From Clitopilus passeckerianus (lineage: Eukaryota; Basidiomycota; Agaricomycetes; Agaricales; Entolomataceae): a DNA stretch of 64,000 nt. Below, piece by piece: positions 59,283 through 64,000 of the stretch; position 1 is the stretch's first letter; each line of letters begins with the position of its first letter. The notes under the pieces are model-generated. The model had not been told where the DNA came from. It ran no database searches and worked only from the letters and a program-made list of their open reading frames with translations. Both the position numbers and the translations under genes were made by a program. The stretch covers positions 310,001-374,000 of the forward strand of contig CALYLX010000112.1 in assembly GCA_944990035.1 (NCBI GenBank), written 5' to 3'.

Positions 59283-61776
59283 ATGCCCACGCAATACAAC
59301 GCGGTGGGGCCAAATTCTCCCTACGGGTCTAGCGACCCATACTACGCAGAGTCAACAGGCTTTATCACACCAGCGCAGCCCATGAAGAAAAAGACTAACA
59401 ACTGGATCAAGTTCGGTGTTCCAGTTCTCATTCTGGTTATTGTCGGTGCCGTACTTGGTGGTATCTTTGGAAGCCGAGCCTCCAAGAACCATAGCAGTTC
59501 AGGTGCGGGCACTGCCAGCGGTGAGGCAGCTGCAAGTTCTGCCGCCAGCAAAAAGCTGGAAGTTGGGCGCTTCGCTACTGCGACCAGCTCTCCTTACTTA
59601 ATGCCCGTCTATCCATCTACTGTAAGTAATGTCTTTCCCTAAAATTTCATCCAATTATCTTATTTGTGTCGCTAGACGGACACCGCTGTCTTCACCAAAC
59701 CTACTTTCAACCCATCCAATAATGCCAATCTTTCGTGGCCGAAAGACCCATTTCAACCTTCCAACCCGAGCCCTACTTCCGTTCGTCCGGATAGGCCTCG
59801 CCTCATTGCTCCTCAATATAAGTGGGATGCTCTTCCTAACCTGATCAAGACCGATCCTTACCTCAAAGGCTGGAACGATACCATTTTTGGAAATGCCACT
59901 GTTTATTTCAATGCGCCTCCCGTTAAGTACTTCTATGACGATGACAGTGGTATTCTCGACAATGCACGTGAAATCAAGCAGCGCATCAAGGCATTCGCGT
60001 ACGTCTACAGGATGACCAAGGACACGCGCTGGGTCGATCGAACCTGGGCAGAGCTACAGGTTTGTACACGTGTTCCTCGAATTACAGCACTGGTAACTGA
60101 TGATTTCTTCAGAATGCTGCAGGCAACGGAACCCAACCTTTCGGAGAAGAGCCCGACAGATGGAATTCGGGGCACTTCCTTGACACTGCAGAGCTTAGCG
60201 CCGCCTTCGGTATCGCCTATGATTGGTTATACGACCTCTGGAAAGACGACCAAAAAGCATCAATCAGGTTTACCATGATCAAATACGGACTCTCGTTTGG
60301 TGTCACGCAATCAACGACGAGTACTGGCTGGTGGAGGACTAACACCACCGGTAACTGGAATTGTGTTTGTAATGGCGGTCTCACCCTCGGAGCTCTCGCC
60401 ATCCTAGGCGATGACAATTCGGGTATAGCTGAACAGCTTTTGGGCTTGACCATCCCCAACGCAAAGGAAAATTGTATCTATGGACCTAGCGATGATGGTA
60501 CATGGACTGAAACGGCCAACTACTGGTACTTCGGTACCACCGGCCATGCAGAAATGTCCTCCGCCCTTCTCACAGCTACCGGTTCCGACCACGGCATGTT
60601 CGATACCAACAAGAACTACTACCTGACCGGCCTTTTCCACATGTACGCCTACGGAACGACGTCGCTATTTGACTGGGGAGACCACGGCCCCAACAAATTC
60701 TCAACCACTGCTAACGCCATGCTCCTCTATGGTGACTACTATAAACAGCCCTCGTACATCTTGTTCCAGCGTGAACAACACGACGCCCCCGAGCCCTGGA
60801 GCATGTTCTGGTACAACCCCAGCGTATCAGGCGCGTTCTGGGATGGCCAACCCCTTGACCACTTCTTCGACAACGGTCTGGATCAGTGGGCATCCATGCG
60901 TAGCAGTTGGACCGATAATGGTGGGCTTTATGCTGCCATTAAGGCCGGCAAGAACCAAGGCCATCAGACACACAACGATCTCGATGCCGGCGACTTCGTG
61001 ATAGATGCCCTGGGCACACGTTGGGCCGGAGAGCTTGGCTCTTCTGACTACAACTCCAAGAACTACTTCAACAGCGATGCTCAAGATGCAGACCGCTGGA
61101 AATACTACCGAAAGATGACCGAGGGCCAGAACACTATTTTGATCAACCAGGCCAACCAGAATGTGCTTGCTGCTCCGGTCGTTCTCAAGTCAGAGTCCTC
61201 TGCAACTGCCCAAGGGTCGAGCACCGTCCTTGACCTTCCTTCCGACTCGACTGCATACTGGGTTGCCGACCTCAGCTCTGCGTACTTCGGAGCGTACGTT
61301 CGCTCATTTTCCTCTTTGACTACATTTTCCACTACCCGTCTAATCGCCCTCGTTTTTATAGAACCATCAAGCGGGGAATGCGATTACTTAACAAGAGGAG
61401 ACAGGTTTTGCTCCAAGACGAGATTGACTCTCAGCAATCCGTCCAGTGGCGCATGCACACGAACGCAACAGTGACCACCTCTGGCACCTCCGCTACTTTG
61501 AAAATTGATGACAAGACAACGACCGTCACAATTCTCAATGCCCCCAGCGGCGCATCCTTCAGTACATCGGACGCCGTCAGGTTCTCGACTGATGTCACCC
61601 CACCGGACCCAGACCCAGAAAACCCTGGAGTCACTGTGTTGATCATTAGCTTGCCTGCTGGACAGTACAATCTCCAAGTCTTGTTCAACCCACAGTGGAA
61701 CGGAATGTCAACTAACGACTTTGTTACTCCACCATCGGTACCCCTGGACAACTGGAGTTTGACGAGCCACAGTTGA
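59283..61776 (+). CDS. Membrane-anchored heparinase II/III-like protein
   Basis: The start MPTQYNAVGPNSPYG (59283) is followed by a short cytosolic part and one hydrophobic segment (FGVPVLILVIVGAVLGGIFG, residues about 44-63). This indicates a type II membrane protein with an extracellular catalytic part after a Ser/Ala-rich stalk. An alpha-barrel-like region then gives KWDALPNLI, FAYVYRMTKDTRWVDRTWAELQ, FLDTAELSAAFGIAYDWLYD and the N-terminal GWWRTNTTGNWNCVCNGG. The C-terminal beta-sheet part contains HQTHNDLDAGDFVIDALGTRWAGELGSSDY, which matches the heparinase II/III signature around a conserved H-N-D. Introns lie at 59622-59674, 60060-60111 and about 61293-61361. These folds are used by polysaccharide lyases acting on uronic-acid polymers; the fungal substrate is not known. 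The frame is intact from start to the stop at 61774-61776. Confidence 0.75.
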
Positions 61777-62175
61777 GATCCTGGTGTTTAGCTATATATT
61801 CAGAGACATTACCTTAGTTCTAATACGCTTTGCTTTGACTTTATGAACGGACATTGGATTTGATACTTAGGGCTATTGTATTACAGTTTTCGTAACAATG
61901 GACCCGTTTTTTTGACAGCGATCATTTTAAAAAATGAACTGGTTGCCATCGCCATCATGCCCGCCGCTTAAGTGTGGTAACAACAACGTCCCCTGCAACA
62001 AACACATCAATACTAGACCCTCCTTCCCACCAACCACCTTCCTTTGTCCCGTCTCCTCTGTACGTTCTAGCAACGTACTCTTCCGGTCCCACCTCAACGT
62101 CTGTAAGTTGTGAATGGTTTAAAGAGCGGATGTAAATCTGATGAAAGTGTTTGCTTTAGCCTGCTTAGAATCAAG
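61777..62175. other. Intergenic, 399 bp, heparinase-like gene 3' end and next promoter
   Basis: This AT-rich gap lies between two co-oriented genes. It contains the 3' end of the heparinase-like gene (poly-T near 61908-61914) and the promoter of the Ser-rich membrane protein gene. No further gene was recognised. Confidence 0.4.
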
Positions 62176-63245
62176 ATGTTCACGCCCAAAAAATTGACCC
62201 TTACACTCCTTTTGCAAGCTCTCATTTTGTTGACCCCCACCGAGGCACACATCCAACAACGGGACCATGTTCATTTGAAGCGCCTGCTCAAGAAACGCGC
62301 GCCAGCTCCCTGATGGTGGGCCTTTCGTACCCGTTATTGGTGCAGGTGCAGCTCCAACGGATCCCACACCCTCTGCCTCAAACAGCGCAAGCGCTTCCAT
62401 TACCCCCACGCCCTCAGCCTCTAACACCGCCTCTTCTGCCGCCAGTTCATCCACGGTTCGTTTGTCACTCCAAAATGAAAAGACTTCATTATTAACCTTC
62501 GTTTAATCAGTCCGCCTCTGAAGGCTTGAGTGAGCTCCTCAACTCCCTTGGATTGGGCTCAAGCACTGAGAGCGCTTCTTCGACTGCGTCCTCGTCTGCT
62601 TCAACGAGTGGAACCTCGTCATCAACGACCTCATCCGAATCAGTCCTGGTCACCTCAGAGCCCACCCAGCCAGGCCCTGCCAACAGTGGGCCTTCGACCG
62701 TTACTAGCTACACGTCGATTGAGCCCACCGAGTCATCGACGAGCTTGCCCTCTGCATCAGCTAATGCTTCTAAGCCAAAGAGCATTGCTTTGACTGTCAT
62801 CATCGTTGTAGCCTCCTCCCTTGCCGCCATTACCATTCTTTGGACCATCTTCCGCAAGTGGAAGCTTGGACGCTCCAAGAAGTTCGACGAAAGGATGAAC
62901 CCTATCAACTGGCAGCCAACTAATGCTGATGATGAAGCAATTCCTGGCTCTCACCGCCGTCTTTCTGGTGCATCATTCCAGTCTGGCAGCGTTCACGGTC
63001 ATCCCAACTCCGCTGGCACTGGCCACGGTTCTGACCATGGACATGGCTATACAAACAACAACGGGTCTTACGGCATTCCCGACCATGATTTCACTGCTGG
63101 GGCTTCTCACCTTGCCCCTGTCGGCGGTTATGCGGACCTTACTCGTGGCCCAAGCCCTCAACCCCCGATGCAGCAAATGGGCCACTCCGCAACCTACGGT
63201 CACTACGATGCCAACGTGCCACTTCACCACCAGTCGGGTTATTAA
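62176..63245 (+). CDS. Ser/Thr-rich single-pass membrane protein (one frame break)
   Basis: The start MFTPKKLTLTLLLQALILLTPTEA (62176) is a signal peptide. A basic stretch (HLKRLLKKRAPAP) with a possible KR processing site and a Gly/Pro part (GGPFVPVIGAGAAP) follow. A Ser/Thr/Ala-rich external domain comes next, then one membrane span (SIALTVIIVVASSLAAITILW) and a cytosolic tail rich in His, Gly and Ser. It ends HHQSGY. An intron lies near 62457-62509. The layout resembles the WSC/Mid2-type wall-stress sensors, without the Cys-rich WSC domain. A frame break at 62308-62310 (CCC) lies between RAPAP and GGPFVPV; one C fewer restores the frame and joins the signal-peptide exon to the rest. It is a probable sequencing error. 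The function is unknown. Confidence 0.65.
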
Positions 63246-63615
63246 GCTTCCCATAGCTTAATGCTTCCCATACCCTTTGTTGATGTATGGCTGACCACCA
63301 TCGATGGCCTCATATCGAGTTGATTACGACCCACCTTTCTTAAGGACAATTATTGCACATCTATTCCCGCTTTTCTATTTCCGCGAGCTCATTGCCACCG
63401 GATGGCTACTTTTTACCTTATCAAATTATTATATGTTTCATGGCTAGACTACGGTAACGCTCGCATATACATATACCCTGAGGCTTTTTCGTCTTGTACA
63501 AATTGAAATTGATGTGTGGCCCAGATTCCATTCGCATGACTCTGATTGTAAGAAGCTACTGTAAGGACCAGTCAACTCAGCAACAATCAACTTGGTTCAG
63601 CCTGATGAAATGTGT
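63246..63615. other. Convergent intergenic, 370 bp
   Basis: The Ser-rich membrane protein gene and the minus-strand gene at the window end converge here. The AT-rich sequence fits two 3' untranslated regions. No gene seen. Confidence 0.4.
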
Positions 63616-64000
63616 TCATGAAGAAGCCGGTATAAGAATTACATGCACACGTCCCCAGATTTTGTATGAAATTCCTACTACTGGTGCGAGTGCAAGAATA
63701 TATAGCCAGCACCAGGTCTGGAGATGTCTGAAAACCCTGTCAGACTTATGCTGTTTAAGGCTCCCACTCGACCTGCTATCATCGACCATGAGGGCGCGTT
63801 CAAACAATCCCTCAAGGCCAGTAGGCTGCTCTGGGGCGAAGAAGCGCTGTGGTCGTATCCACGATTCATTTGCAACGTTCGGCACCTTCTGCGGCTCCGA
63901 TGGACTCCAATCCATTTCATCTACACCTCGCACTGGCGGAGCTTGGGGTGGGGGGCATTTGACAGAAGAGAAGGCAACCCGAATACAGGGTTTGCGGGAG
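63616..64000 (-). CDS. C-terminal part of an Ima1-like membrane protein (5' end outside window)
   Basis: Only the last ~125 codons are in the window. The frame, read leftwards, gives DEMDWSPSEPQKVPN, WIRPQRFFAPEQPTGLEGLFERALMVDD and a final hydrophobic segment (WCWLYILALAPVVGISYKIWG) before IPASS and the stop at 63616-63618. The RPQRFFAPE-PTGLE motif followed by a terminal membrane span recalls Ima1-type inner nuclear membrane proteins, which link heterochromatin to the nuclear envelope. This is from memory of the family and not tested. The upstream part of this gene, where a Zn-finger region is expected, is off the window. Confidence 0.4.
   Translation of the reverse strand, partial: SRKPCIRVAFSSVKCPPPQAPPVRGVDEMDWSPSEPQKVPNVANESWIRPQRFFAPEQPTGLEGLFERALMVDDSRSSGSLKQHKSDRVFRHLQTWCWLYILALAPVVGISYKIWGRVHVILIPASS

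Noticed and set aside
1..64000. CRISPR arrays, prokaryotic operons, integrated virus or intact transposons
   Set aside because: None seen; the gene content, introns and composition are those of a basidiomycete nuclear chromosome.

Overview
The window looks like a gene-dense stretch of an Agaricomycete (mushroom-type basidiomycete) genome. The evidence is the many ~45-60 nt GT-AG introns, short intergenic gaps, a CBM1-linked GH5 endoglucanase, a zinc-cluster factor with the long basidiomycete-style N-terminus, and a chain of eukaryotic housekeeping genes. I see no tRNA, rRNA, CRISPR array, intact transposon or prokaryotic operon.

Layout. 0-20 kb: 3' part of RRP5 (ribosome biogenesis), a Tea1-like Kelch/coiled-coil polarity protein (-), an alpha/beta hydrolase (+), a small lipocalin-like protein (+), a cytochrome P450 (-), S-formylglutathione hydrolase (+), an FHA-domain kinase (-), the LSG1 60S-export GTPase (-) and a secreted CBM1-GH5 endoglucanase (-). 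20-27 kb: a LYR-motif protein (+), exocyst SEC8 (-) and a lipid-droplet-associated hydrolase (+). 27-40 kb: a chromatin block on one strand, made of a PHD/chromo SNF2 ATPase (Mit1/CHD-like), an RNase III-like/dsRBD protein that has lost its catalytic acids, and a SNF2-RING protein with SUMO-interacting motifs (Uls1/Rad5 group). 40-53 kb: a ThrE/Prm10 exporter (-), a Zn2Cys6 factor (-), elongin C (+), exocyst SEC3 (-) and a peroxisomal thiolase with PTS2 (-). 53-64 kb: glucosylceramide synthase (+), LIS1/nudF (-), a decayed partial copy of the glucosylceramide synthase 3' end, a membrane-anchored heparinase II/III-like enzyme (+), a Ser-rich single-pass membrane protein (+) and the C-terminus of an Ima1-like membrane protein (-).

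The genes are mostly independent transcription units. Themes that recur are polarised growth and trafficking (Tea1-like, SEC8, SEC3, LIS1, glucosylceramide synthase), ribosome assembly (RRP5, LSG1) and chromatin/SUMO (two SNF2 enzymes).

No completely new system stands out. The most notable points are the catalytically dead RNase III between two SNF2 genes, an 8-nt microexon inside a kinase catalytic loop, a GC-AG intron in RRP5, a partial duplication of glucosylceramide synthase on the far side of LIS1, and about 15 single-base frame breaks, mostly at homopolymers, across otherwise conserved genes. Those breaks look like sequencing errors. Exon boundaries were inferred by eye from GT-AG signals and family conservation.
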